The notes under the pieces were generated by a model, which saw nothing but the letters and a program-made list of their open reading frames with translations, made no database searches and was not told the origin of the DNA. A stretch of DNA of 64,000 bases. Source: Pseudomonadota bacterium (GTDB taxonomy: Bacteria > Pseudomonadota > Gammaproteobacteria > Burkholderiales > Casimicrobiaceae). A program made the translations under genes and the position numbers. The stretch is from positions 1-64,000 of the forward strand of contig JAFEDG010000157.1 of assembly GCA_018241745.1 (NCBI GenBank). The letters run 5' to 3'. Within the stretch, counting starts at the first letter, position 1. Every line of letters begins with the position of its first letter. This document shows, piece by piece, positions 56,875 through 64,000 of the stretch.

Positions 56875-58137
56875 CTATGCGAGCGCAACGACGAGTTCCA
56901 TCACCGCCGCCCAACCCACCAGCCAGCTGATCGGGTGGCGCAGCATGCCACGCGCGCCGGCGCGGCCTGCGCGCTGGAACGGCCGCTCGAACAGCCGGTA
57001 GGAAATCACGGCGACCGCGAGCGTCGCCGGCACGGCGCCAAGCAGCAGGCGTCCCCACGCCGCGGCCGACACGGTCGTGCGCACGGGCACGAGTCCCATG
57101 CGCGGCGCGAGTTCGATGATCGGCACGTGCCACAGGTAGATGCTGTAGCTCACGAGGCCCAGCGCGAACACGACGCGATTGGCGAACAGCGCGACGCCGG
57201 CATGACGCTCCCCGGCGAGCCCCAGCAGCATCAGCGTCACCGCCGCCTGGATCCAGAACGGCCGCGACCAGCCACGCAGTGAATCCATGTAGTGGCCGAC
57301 GTTGGTCATGCCCGCATAGACCCACGGCGTCGCGAACAGCAGCGCGAGGCCGGTCCAGAACGCGACGGCGGCGACGTACCGGCGCGGCGGCCTGCGCGCT
57401 GACCATGCCCCCATCGCCATGCCGGCGGCGAACGCATCGAGGCGGATCGTGACGAGTACCTGGGCATAGCCGTCGCCGGTGGCGATCACGGCTAACTTGG
57501 TCAGCGCGACGATCGCGACGGCGATCGCGTACAGCACCCAGCCGCCGCGGCGGTCGAGCAACGCGAACATGAACGGGAACAGCAGGTAGAAGTGCCATTC
57601 GAACGGCAGCGTCCAGAACACGCCGTTCAGCGACACGATGTAGCGCTCGATCAGGTTGTGCGACATCACGAGGTGCAGCGCCATGTCGACGACGCCCGGC
57701 ACCGAACGGTAGAGCCCCGCCAGCGCGAGCACCACCAGCGCGGTCACGCACGCGTAGTACGCCGGGTACACCCGCAGGATGCGCCGGCGCAGGTACGGCC
57801 AGTAGCGCTCGCCCGTGTGCCGCTCGCACCACGTCCCGGTCCGTGACGGCAGCGCGTCGACGCGCGCAACCGCTTGCCGCGCGAGCAGGAAGCCGGACAG
57901 GATGAAGAATACGTCGAGTCCCAGCCACCCGTACTCGACGAGCGGGCGCAGGTCCAGCACATGCGCGCCGAGTGCCACGGCGAGCGGCGGCGAGCCGGCA
58001 TTGAGCCAGCTGTGGAACAGCAGCACCCACAGCGCCGCGAACGCGCGCACGCCCGTGAGCGCGGCGACGTGGTGCGTGTCCGTGCGCGTGGCCGGCTTCG
58101 CGTCCACGCTCGCGTCCGGGAGTGCCGCGGCAGGCAT
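56875..58137 (-). CDS. Acyltransferase-3 family membrane protein
   Basis: A 420-residue membrane acyltransferase. The R-x10-H motif is in GVRAFAALWVLLFHSWL; LGLDVFFILSGFLLARQ, LRRRILRVYPAYY, NGVFWTLPFEWHFYLLFP and SYSIYLWHVPIIEL are diagnostic. It is not close in sequence to the convergent copy at 55788, so it probably modifies another position or substrate. It lies 17 bases downstream of the glycosidase-like gene on the same strand, suggesting joint action on one glycan. Confidence 0.92.
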   Translation of the reverse strand: MPAAALPDASVDAKPATRTDTHHVAALTGVRAFAALWVLLFHSWLNAGSPPLAVALGAHVLDLRPLVEYGWLGLDVFFILSGFLLARQAVARVDALPSRTGTWCERHTGERYWPYLRRRILRVYPAYYACVTALVVLALAGLYRSVPGVVDMALHLVMSHNLIERYIVSLNGVFWTLPFEWHFYLLFPFMFALLDRRGGWVLYAIAVAIVALTKLAVIATGDGYAQVLVTIRLDAFAAGMAMGAWSARRPPRRYVAAVAFWTGLALLFATPWVYAGMTNVGHYMDSLRGWSRPFWIQAAVTLMLLGLAGERHAGVALFANRVVFALGLVSYSIYLWHVPIIELAPRMGLVPVRTTVSAAAWGRLLLGAVPATLAVAVISYRLFERPFQRAGRAGARGMLRHPISWLVGWAAVMELVVALA

Positions 58138-58154
58138 CGTGCGCGCGGTGCGCG

Positions 58155-60665
58155 TCAGGACGTGCCGGCCGCGGCAGGGTACAGCAGCACACGCGTCAGC
58201 AGCGGCTTGTCGGTGCCCGGCGGGAAGTGCAGCTCGAGCTCGAGTTCCTCGACGATCGTCTTGCCGTCGAGCCATTCCGCGGGCCACTCGAACGTCATCG
58301 CGTTGCCGCTTGTGCGACCCACGTTCCGCCACTCGGCTTGCGGCCCCGTCCGTGCGGCGACGGTCACGAAGTGCGGCACACGCGTGCCGTCGAAGCGCAG
58401 CAGCAGCGACTTGATCGTCGCCGGCCGTATCACTTGGTCCGGCGGCGAGCGCATGCGCATCCGGTCGCCGAGCGGCGCGAGCGCGAGGCCGCGCGTCGTC
58501 GCCTCGACAGTGCCGCGCAGCGCCGTCCAGCCGTCGGCGTCCGCATGCGACGGCGAGCCGAACGTCCACAGCAGCGATGACGCGGGGACGTCGGCGTGGC
58601 TCACGAGGAAGTCCATCATCGCCTGCTCGGCCTGCGTGTTGAGCCACGACGTGTAGGGCAGGTAGCCCGGAAAGCCGGCAAATAGTCCGTTCGAACCGTT
58701 CCACGCCATCAGCGCGATCTGGCGGCCGCCGTAGTTGAAGAAGTCGCGGAACTGGCGGTACGAGCGCGCGTAGGGCGGCAACACCGTCGGGTGCTTGAGG
58801 TCCGTTGCGTTGCTCTCGACGATCGCCCATTGCGGGTCGTAGCGCGCGATCGTCGCGAACAGTCCGTGGCCCGAGTCCAGCATGTACGCATTCTCCGCGG
58901 CCGGGCCGTAGACGATCGTGCCCAGGTGGCCGACGCGTGGCACCGCGCCTGCGATCGACACGCCCGCGCCGTCGTAGTCGGGAGAGCGGTCGGTGAGCGA
59001 CGTCGACTGCGCGCGCAGCTCGGGGTCCGGCGCGGTGAACGCCTGGGCCGTGAAGATGCGGTCGGCCGGCACGCCGGCATCGTGCGTCCATTGCGCGAGC
59101 TCGGAATAGTGCAGCTGCACGAGGTGCCTGCGGAACATGTCCCACTGCTGGTACCAGGGGTCGTCCCAGAACGGGACCGCGCCCGGCGGTACCGGCAGGT
59201 TGTCGTGGCCGGGAAACTCGCGCGGCGGCTGGACGTCGGACCACGCGGTCCAGTGCGTGCGTGCGAGCCGGTTGACCTCGGCGAGCGTCAGCGGGTGCGG
59301 CCGCCGGTAGCTGCGCAGGTCGGGGACGCCCGGGCCACCGGCGCCGGCATAGGCGCCGGTCCCCTGCAGCCAGTCGCGGAACTGGCGCAGCGTCGCCGGG
59401 TTGTAGTCGTGGCGGTGCCCCACGATGAACGGGTTCATGTAAGTGTCGGCGTCGAGGTTCACGCCGACGAACAGGTCCGGGTGCTCGCGCGCGAAGCGCG
59501 CGATGATCCGCGCGGCGGCCTGCAGGTTGCGGCGCTTGTAGTCGCGCACCGCGCGGTTGTAGACGTTGTACGTCTGCACGCGCGACAGCCGCGGCGATTC
59601 CGTCGAGCCCGCGAGGCCCTTTCTGAAGTCGCCGGGGAACGTCTTGTCGTCCTGGTCCCACTGCACGTTGGCGTCGTCGGCCTCGAGGTGGGTCATCAGG
59701 TCCCACTCGGTGCTCTCGCAACTCGCGTCGCCCCAGATGCCGCCGTTCAGGATGAAGTTGACCGGTGTCGACGTCCTGATCGCGAACGCGATGATGCCGT
59801 CGAGGTTGTCCTCGGCGACGAGCCGGTTGCCGCACTTGCGCGCGAGGTCGAACGTGGGGTCGAACGCCCAGTCTCCTGCCGGGCCCTTCGTCGTGCGCAG
59901 GTACAGCACGGGGACCGACATGCCGACGCGCATCGTCCGCGACAAGAGGCCCTCGTAGCGCTCGCGGATGCCCTGCGCGCCGCCCAGCGCGACGCCGGAC
60001 GTCGCCATCAGGAACGTGAAGCGCCGCTCCGCAAGCGCCGGATTCGTGTCGAGCAGCGGCGCCCAGATCGCGAGCGCGGCGGGCCGCACGACGCTGCGCC
60101 GCGCCAGAACAGTCGTCTCGCCCTTGCCGTTGATCGCGACGACCGTGAGTTCGTGGCGCGCGAGCGTCAGCGTCGAGAAGTCGAGATCGACGGTGAATCC
60201 CGACGTCGCCGCGCCGGGCATCGCGGGCAGCACGGCGGCGACGTCCTGGCGCGCACCCCCGAGCGTCGCGGCGTGCGCGACACCGCCGATGCGCGCCTCG
60301 ACGGCCTTGATGCCCGCCGGGTCCGCGGCCCAACCGCTGAGCGTGCTGCGGTCGGCGACGATCGTCTCGCCGGCTGGCATGTCGAGCGCGCCGGACGACG
60401 CCGGTCGCGGCAGGCCCGGCACGACAGGCATCGGCGCCGCGACCGGCGGCGGCATCGTGCGCGTCAATGTCGCCGGTTCCGCAGGGGCCGCCTGCGGTGC
60501 GGCCGCCGCGGGCGGTGGCGGTGGCGGCGCGAGCCGCCCGCCCGTGCGCAACGCGTAGAACTCGGCGCCCGCGAGCAATGCGACGACGCCCAGCGACAGC
60601 ACGAGGCCGCGCCACATCCGGGGCGGTGCGCGCTTCGTGGGCGGAGGAGCGGCGGGCGTCGTCAT
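58155..60665 (-). CDS. Large membrane-anchored glycoside-hydrolase-like protein
   Basis: An 836-residue protein with a cytoplasmic N-terminus, one membrane helix (about residues 17-40), a proline/alanine-rich linker (45-90), an Ig-like module (about 95-190: LSGWAADPAGIKAVEARIGG) and a long C-terminal part outside the membrane. Residues 200-700 look like a clan GH-A TIM barrel: DLFVGVNLDADTYMNP, YNPATLRQFRDWLQG and a LTLAEVNRLARTHWTAWSDVQPP segment that recalls GH42-type proteins. A beta-sandwich ends the protein. Catalytic glutamates could not be assigned with confidence. It is likely to trim or bind an exopolysaccharide modified by the neighbouring acyltransferases. Confidence 0.6.
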   Translation of the reverse strand: MTTPAAPPPTKRAPPRMWRGLVLSLGVVALLAGAEFYALRTGGRLAPPPPPPAAAAPQAAPAEPATLTRTMPPPVAAPMPVVPGLPRPASSGALDMPAGETIVADRSTLSGWAADPAGIKAVEARIGGVAHAATLGGARQDVAAVLPAMPGAATSGFTVDLDFSTLTLARHELTVVAINGKGETTVLARRSVVRPAALAIWAPLLDTNPALAERRFTFLMATSGVALGGAQGIRERYEGLLSRTMRVGMSVPVLYLRTTKGPAGDWAFDPTFDLARKCGNRLVAEDNLDGIIAFAIRTSTPVNFILNGGIWGDASCESTEWDLMTHLEADDANVQWDQDDKTFPGDFRKGLAGSTESPRLSRVQTYNVYNRAVRDYKRRNLQAAARIIARFAREHPDLFVGVNLDADTYMNPFIVGHRHDYNPATLRQFRDWLQGTGAYAGAGGPGVPDLRSYRRPHPLTLAEVNRLARTHWTAWSDVQPPREFPGHDNLPVPPGAVPFWDDPWYQQWDMFRRHLVQLHYSELAQWTHDAGVPADRIFTAQAFTAPDPELRAQSTSLTDRSPDYDGAGVSIAGAVPRVGHLGTIVYGPAAENAYMLDSGHGLFATIARYDPQWAIVESNATDLKHPTVLPPYARSYRQFRDFFNYGGRQIALMAWNGSNGLFAGFPGYLPYTSWLNTQAEQAMMDFLVSHADVPASSLLWTFGSPSHADADGWTALRGTVEATTRGLALAPLGDRMRMRSPPDQVIRPATIKSLLLRFDGTRVPHFVTVAARTGPQAEWRNVGRTSGNAMTFEWPAEWLDGKTIVEELELELHFPPGTDKPLLTRVLLYPAAAGTS

Positions 60666-60758
60666 GGGGGCGCGGGCCGGGCCCGCGTGCGCTGCGGCGA
60701 TTGTAAGTCAGCGACGTCGCGTATCCTTGGCGACGCCTTGCCGCCTACCGCCGCTGCC

Positions 60759-61481
60759 ATGGAACGCGACCGCGCCATCCTCGACGAACAGATCGCCTAT
60801 TACCGCGCGCGGGCCCGCGAGTACGACGCATGGTGGCTGCGCGAAGGCCGCTTCGACCGTGGTGACGACAACAACCAGGCGTGGCACGCGGATGCGCGCG
60901 CGGTCGAGGCGGCGCTTGCCGCCTTCCTCGACGCACGCAAGCCGGCGCGCGCGCTGGAGCTCGCCTGCGGCACCGGTCTGTTCACGCGCCACCTCGCGCC
61001 GCGCGTCGGCACGCTGACGGCTGTCGATGCGGCGCCCGAAGTGATTACGCTCAACCGCGCGCGGCTCGGTGCGTTACCGGTGCAGCCGCCGCGCTACGTC
61101 GAGGCGGACCTGTTCGCGTGGGAACCGGAGGGCACCTATGACCTCGTGTTCATGAGCTTCTGGCTGTCGCACGTGCCGGCCGCGCGGATGGATGCGTTCT
61201 GGGCCACGGTGCGCCGCGCGTTGGCGCCGGGCGGGGTCGCGTACGTGATCGACTCGGCGCACGAGGTGACGTCGACGGCGGTCGACCATCCGCCGCCCGA
61301 CGCGCAGGCGGGCGTCGTGACGCGCAAGCTCGACGACGGCTCGACGTTCCGGATCGTGAAGATGTTCTGGACGCCCGCGGCACTCGCGGCGCGCCTCGTG
61401 CCACTCGGCTTTCGCGCGGATCTCGCGCAGACGCCGCGCTATTTCATCTACGGGCCGGTGGCGCCAGAACCATCAGGGTAG
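60759..61481 (+). CDS. Class I SAM-dependent methyltransferase
   Basis: A 240-residue methyltransferase with ALELACGTGLFTRHLA as the SAM-binding motif I near residue 68, AVDAAPEVI as motif post-I, and DLVFMSFWLSHVP. The N-terminal EQIAYYRARAREYDAWW helix is common in small-molecule methyltransferases of this type. The substrate is unknown. It is divergent from the glycosidase-like gene, 93 bases apart. The TAG stop lies in a degenerate copy of the palindromic repeat (AGGGTAGGACCCTGTCCGAC). Confidence 0.85.
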   Translation: MERDRAILDEQIAYYRARAREYDAWWLREGRFDRGDDNNQAWHADARAVEAALAAFLDARKPARALELACGTGLFTRHLAPRVGTLTAVDAAPEVITLNRARLGALPVQPPRYVEADLFAWEPEGTYDLVFMSFWLSHVPAARMDAFWATVRRALAPGGVAYVIDSAHEVTSTAVDHPPPDAQAGVVTRKLDDGSTFRIVKMFWTPAALAARLVPLGFRADLAQTPRYFIYGPVAPEPSG

Positions 61482-61495
61482 GACCCTGTCCGACG

Positions 61496-61699
61496 CTACT
61501 CGACGCCGTAGACGTAAGGCTTCTGCGGCACGCGCCCCTGGTCCATCACGCGGCGCTCCGCCAGCTCGCGCGGCGTCTTGTCCCACCAGATCGCGCGGCC
61601 TTCGCGCTGCTCGTCGACGATCTCCGGCTCCTTCGCGATCAGGTCGCGGATGAACTTCGTGTGGTCGGAGACGTAGTTGCGGGACGGCAGCATGCCCAT
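61496..61699 (-). CDS. DUF3460 family protein
   Basis: A 67-residue cytoplasmic protein: MLPSRNYVSDHTKFIRDLIAKEP, then EGRAIWWDKTPRELAERR and PYVYGVE. It is a clear DUF3460 member; as far as I know, this family is confined to betaproteobacteria, which helps place the organism. Function unknown. ATG 61699 or the ATG two codons later (61693) could be used. Confidence 0.9.
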   Translation of the reverse strand: MGMLPSRNYVSDHTKFIRDLIAKEPEIVDEQREGRAIWWDKTPRELAERRVMDQGRVPQKPYVYGVE

Positions 61700-61733
61700 C
61701 GCGGGACTCCCGGTTCGGCGTTAGACAGGGCGC

Positions 61734-62879
61734 CTATTTTAGCATCGGGCCCTGCTGGATCCCGTAGCGGTAAAGCCGGCATTCGAGTGCGCCGTTGAAC
61801 AGCGGGATGCGCTTGTCGGCCTTGAGGTGGATGAGCTTCGGCAGCGCGGTGTCCGCCGTGAACAGCCACGCCGTCCACCCGGTGAAGCGCTGCTTCAGCG
61901 CGTCGCCGAACTGCGGATACATCGCGGCGATCCTGTCGCGGTCGGCGAGGCGCACGCCGTACGGCGGGTTGGCGAGCAGCGTGCCTGCGGCGGCCGGCGC
62001 GGCGCGCGTCAGCGCGTCGGCGCGCTCCAGCGCGATGAAGTCGCCGACTTGCGCCGCGGACATGTTCGAGCGCGCGCGCGCGATCGCCGTGTCGGCGATG
62101 TCGCTGGCGAAGATCGCCGGCGTCGCGGGAGGCTTCGCGACCTGGTCGCGCGCGGCCTGCTTCGTCCGCTGCCACGTCGGCCCGTCGTACCACGCGAGCT
62201 TCTGGAAGCCGAACGTGCGCGTGAGCCCGGGCGCGCGATGGGCGGCGATCAGCGCCGCCTCGATCGCGAGCGTGCCGCTGCCGCACATCGGGTCGAGGAA
62301 TGCCTGGCCTGGCGTCCAGCCGGTCAGTGCCACAAGGCCCGCGGCGAGGTTCTCGCGCAGCGGCGCCTCTTCCGTGTCGCGGCGGTAGCCGCGCTTGAAC
62401 AGCGGCTCGCCGGACGTGTCCAGGTAGAACGTCGCCGTGTCGGCGGTGAGGTGCACGGCGACGCGGACGTCCGGCATCCGCTTGTCGACCGACGGCCGCG
62501 AGCCGGTGGCGCCGCGAAAACGGTCGACGATCGCGTCCTTGACGGTCAGCGTCGCGAATTCGAGGCTCGCGAGCGGCGAGCGCGTCGCGGCGACGTCGAC
62601 GCGCAACGTGCGGTCGCCGCGGAAATGCCGCGGCCAGTCGATCCCGCGGGCCAGCGCGTGCACCGCCTTCTCGTCGCGATACCGTCCCTGGCCCACGCGC
62701 CACAGCACCCGGCTCGCGACGCGCGACCACAGGTTGGCGCGATAGGCGAGCGCGAAGTCGCCGCTCGCGCCGACGCCGCCGTCCGCGCGTTCGAGGTTCG
62801 TCCCGCCGAGCGCCGCGAGCTCGGACTCGAGCACGGCCTCGAGCCCGCGCGGGCAGGACACGAAGTACCGCTCGGGCAT
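61734..62879 (-). CDS. RlmL-like 23S rRNA guanine methyltransferase
   Basis: A 381-residue THUMP-containing methyltransferase. Residues 1-160 hold the ferredoxin-like and THUMP parts (YFVSCPRGLEAVLESELAALG). The Rossmann part has LFKRGYRRDTEEAPLRENLAAGLV, DPMCGSGTLAIEAALIA as the SAM site and TLLANPPYGVRL as catalytic motif IV. It corresponds to the N-terminal (RlmL, m2G2445) half of E. coli RlmKL; the RlmK half is absent. Confidence 0.9.
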   Translation of the reverse strand: MPERYFVSCPRGLEAVLESELAALGGTNLERADGGVGASGDFALAYRANLWSRVASRVLWRVGQGRYRDEKAVHALARGIDWPRHFRGDRTLRVDVAATRSPLASLEFATLTVKDAIVDRFRGATGSRPSVDKRMPDVRVAVHLTADTATFYLDTSGEPLFKRGYRRDTEEAPLRENLAAGLVALTGWTPGQAFLDPMCGSGTLAIEAALIAAHRAPGLTRTFGFQKLAWYDGPTWQRTKQAARDQVAKPPATPAIFASDIADTAIARARSNMSAAQVGDFIALERADALTRAAPAAAGTLLANPPYGVRLADRDRIAAMYPQFGDALKQRFTGWTAWLFTADTALPKLIHLKADKRIPLFNGALECRLYRYGIQQGPMLK

Positions 62880-62886
62880 CGGGCCG

Positions 62887-63309
62887 TCAGAACGGCTTCA
62901 TCACGACGAGGAACACGATGCCCACGAGGCAGGGCAGCGCGGGGATCTCGTTCAGCCAGCGGTAGAACACGTGGCCGTGGCGGTTGCGGTCGTGCGCGAA
63001 GCCGTCCTTCAGCACGCCCAGGTAGACATGGAACACGACGAGGATCGCGACCAGCAGCAGCTTCGCGTGCAGCCAGCCGCCCGTGATGCCGTAGCCCAGC
63101 CACAGCCACGCGCCGAACACGAGCGTCAGCACCGCGCACGGCGTCATGATGCCGCGATAGAGCTTGCGTTCCATCACCTTGAAGCGCTCGTTGCCGAGCG
63201 TGTCGCCGGCCGGCACCTGCGCGTGATAGACGAACAGGCGCGGCAGGTAGAAGAGCCCGGCGAACCACGCGACCATGAACACGATGTGCAGCGACTTGAC
63301 GACGAGCAT
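62887..63309 (-). CDS. hemJ: Protoporphyrinogen IX oxidase HemJ (CopD/UPF0093 family)
   Basis: A 140-residue membrane protein with four helices. Conserved are the first-helix His in SLHIVFMVAWFAGLFYLPRLF, ERKLYRGIMTPCAVLT, the GGWLHAKLLLV helix and the RWLNEIPAL segment. HemJ oxidises protoporphyrinogen IX in many proteobacteria that lack HemG and HemY. It ends seven bases before the RlmL-like gene starts. Confidence 0.92.
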   Translation of the reverse strand: MLVVKSLHIVFMVAWFAGLFYLPRLFVYHAQVPAGDTLGNERFKVMERKLYRGIMTPCAVLTLVFGAWLWLGYGITGGWLHAKLLLVAILVVFHVYLGVLKDGFAHDRNRHGHVFYRWLNEIPALPCLVGIVFLVVMKPF

Positions 63310-63334
63310 CGTGGATCTCCTTGTGCGCGCCCGC

Positions 63335-63949
63335 TCAGGCCGCGCGGTACAGCGCCGCGACGAGGCTTGCGAGCTGCGGCAGCCGGCCGTGGAAGAAATG
63401 GCCCGCGCCGGCGAGCACGGCGACGGCGAGTTCCTGCGGACGCGCCCAGTCGAGCACCGCCGGCAGCGGTACGACGTCGTCGACCTCGCCGTGGATCACG
63501 ACGGTGCCCGGCGCCACGCGCGTGTCCGCGAAGCGCATGACCGCGGGGCCGACCAGCACCAGCCGCTCGTGCGGCACCGTTGCGGCCACGCGGGTCTGCA
63601 CGAACGAGCCGAACGAGAAGCCCGCGAGCGCGAGCGGCAACGCGGCGCCGAAGCGCTGTCGCGCGTGCGCGAGCGCCGCGAGCGCGTCGTCCGTCTCGCC
63701 GACGCCTTCGTCGAACGTGCCCGCCGACGCGCCGACGCCACGGAAGTTGAAGCGGACCGCGGCATAGCCCAAGCCGTAGAACGCGCGCGCCAGCGTCTGC
63801 GCAACCTTGTTGTCCAGCGTGCCGCCTTGCAGCGGGTGCGGGTGCGCGACGAGCGCGATGCCGGCCGGCGCATCCGGTGCGTTGATGACGATCTCGAGGT
63901 CGCCCGCCGGCCCGGGAATCGTCGACCGCTCGGCCGTGCGCGGATTCAA
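63335..63949 (-). CDS. Alpha/beta hydrolase (dienelactone-hydrolase-like, YcjY/DUF type)
   Basis: A 204-residue alpha/beta hydrolase: ALVAHPHPLQGGTLDNKVAQTLARAF, VRFNFRGVGASAGTFDEG, the nucleophile elbow AGFSFGSFV (Ser), IHGEVDDVVP (Asp) and AGAGHFFHGRLP (His). These are standard in the small betaproteobacterial alpha/beta hydrolases of unknown substrate. The start is TTG 63949, overlapping the stop of the upstream gene; no ATG or GTG lies in range. Confidence 0.88.
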   Translation of the reverse strand: MNPRTAERSTIPGPAGDLEIVINAPDAPAGIALVAHPHPLQGGTLDNKVAQTLARAFYGLGYAAVRFNFRGVGASAGTFDEGVGETDDALAALAHARQRFGAALPLALAGFSFGSFVQTRVAATVPHERLVLVGPAVMRFADTRVAPGTVVIHGEVDDVVPLPAVLDWARPQELAVAVLAGAGHFFHGRLPQLASLVAALYRAA

Positions 63950-64000
63950 ATGCGCAGCCTTTCCACGACCTCGCCGCCGATCACGTGGCGCTCGATGATC
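63946..64000 (-). CDS. C-terminal end of an unidentified gene (possibly 2Fe-2S ferredoxin-like)
   Basis: Seventeen codons are in view, reading IIERHVIGGEVVERLRI and then TGA. The HxIGGxxV tail resembles the end of small (2Fe-2S) ferredoxin-domain proteins that sit beside this hydrolase in betaproteobacteria. The fragment is too short to be sure. Confidence 0.45.
   Translation of the reverse strand, partial: IIERHVIGGEVVERLRI

Noticed and set aside
61474..61495. Third full copy of the palindromic repeat
   Set aside because: AGGGTAGGACCCTGTCCGAC shares the core but lacks paired 12-base arms; it is noted only as a degenerate copy.

Overview
The window is ordinary chromosomal DNA from a high-GC betaproteobacterium, most likely an uncultured member of the Burkholderiales or a close relative. 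The evidence is mainly gene order: an S-adenosylhomocysteine riboswitch ahead of ahcY with a phage-holin-family membrane gene and metF behind it, the accB-accC-prmA-DUF3426 run, glnA followed by ntrB-ntrC, lptD-surA divergent from amgK-murU, and a DUF3460 gene. Coding density is very high; many neighbouring genes share ATGA or GTGA stop/start overlaps. No gene-free stretch exceeds 300 bases. I see no rRNA, tRNA, CRISPR array, insertion sequence or prophage.

Layout. 1-7.6 kb: end of a tctB gene, tctA, a malonyl-CoA synthetase gene (matB) on the other strand, a compact malonate-decarboxylase beta/gamma-like fusion, and a two-component set (periplasmic-binding-domain histidine kinase, FixJ-type regulator, receiver-only protein). 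This looks like malonate-type dicarboxylate uptake, activation and sensing. 7.7-12.6 kb: a cytoplasmic-type arylsulfatase, then an ECF42 sigma factor regulon (sigma factor, an SRPBCC protein and three YCII/DGPF proteins) with two nearly identical candidate promoters. 12.7-16.3 kb (minus): a sugar-epimerase-like cupin, a family 2 glycosyltransferase, glycerate kinase and the Sua5 tRNA-modification enzyme. 16.4-20 kb: metK, a chagasin-like lipoprotein, a 43-residue basic protein with its own promoter and terminator, DUF1810, and an Old Yellow Enzyme. 20-24 kb: opgG-opgH for osmoregulated periplasmic glucans.

24.1-27.6 kb: a small HExxH protein and the riboswitch-controlled methyl-cycle operon ahcY-holin-like-metF. 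27.6-34.5 kb: two lipoproteins, YbaK, IlvD, an EamA exporter with a divergent LysR regulator, lgt and fxsA. 34.5-39.7 kb: cutA, a stand-alone DsbD alpha domain, a TlpA-like thioredoxin, accB, accC, prmA and a DUF3426 protein. 39.7-44.7 kb: nitrogen control, with NtrC sites and a sigma-54 promoter ahead of glnA, then ntrB-ntrC. 44.7-50 kb: a D-2-hydroxyacid dehydrogenase, exonuclease III, OmpW behind a class II FNR-type promoter, a DUF4124-glutaredoxin protein and oligopeptidase A. 50-55.8 kb: peptidoglycan recycling (murU, amgK) divergent from outer-membrane assembly (lptD, surA). 55.8-60.7 kb: two acyltransferase-3 membrane proteins and a large membrane-anchored glycosidase-like protein, probably for surface glycan modification. 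60.7-64 kb: a methyltransferase, DUF3460, an RlmL-like rRNA methyltransferase, HemJ, an alpha/beta hydrolase and the end of a further gene.

A dispersed palindromic repeat (core TAGGGTCGGACC) sits directly on gene ends at 20.0 and 26.3 kb and supplies the TAG stop codons of three genes. Function calls come from reading motifs and gene order by eye; no database search was run.
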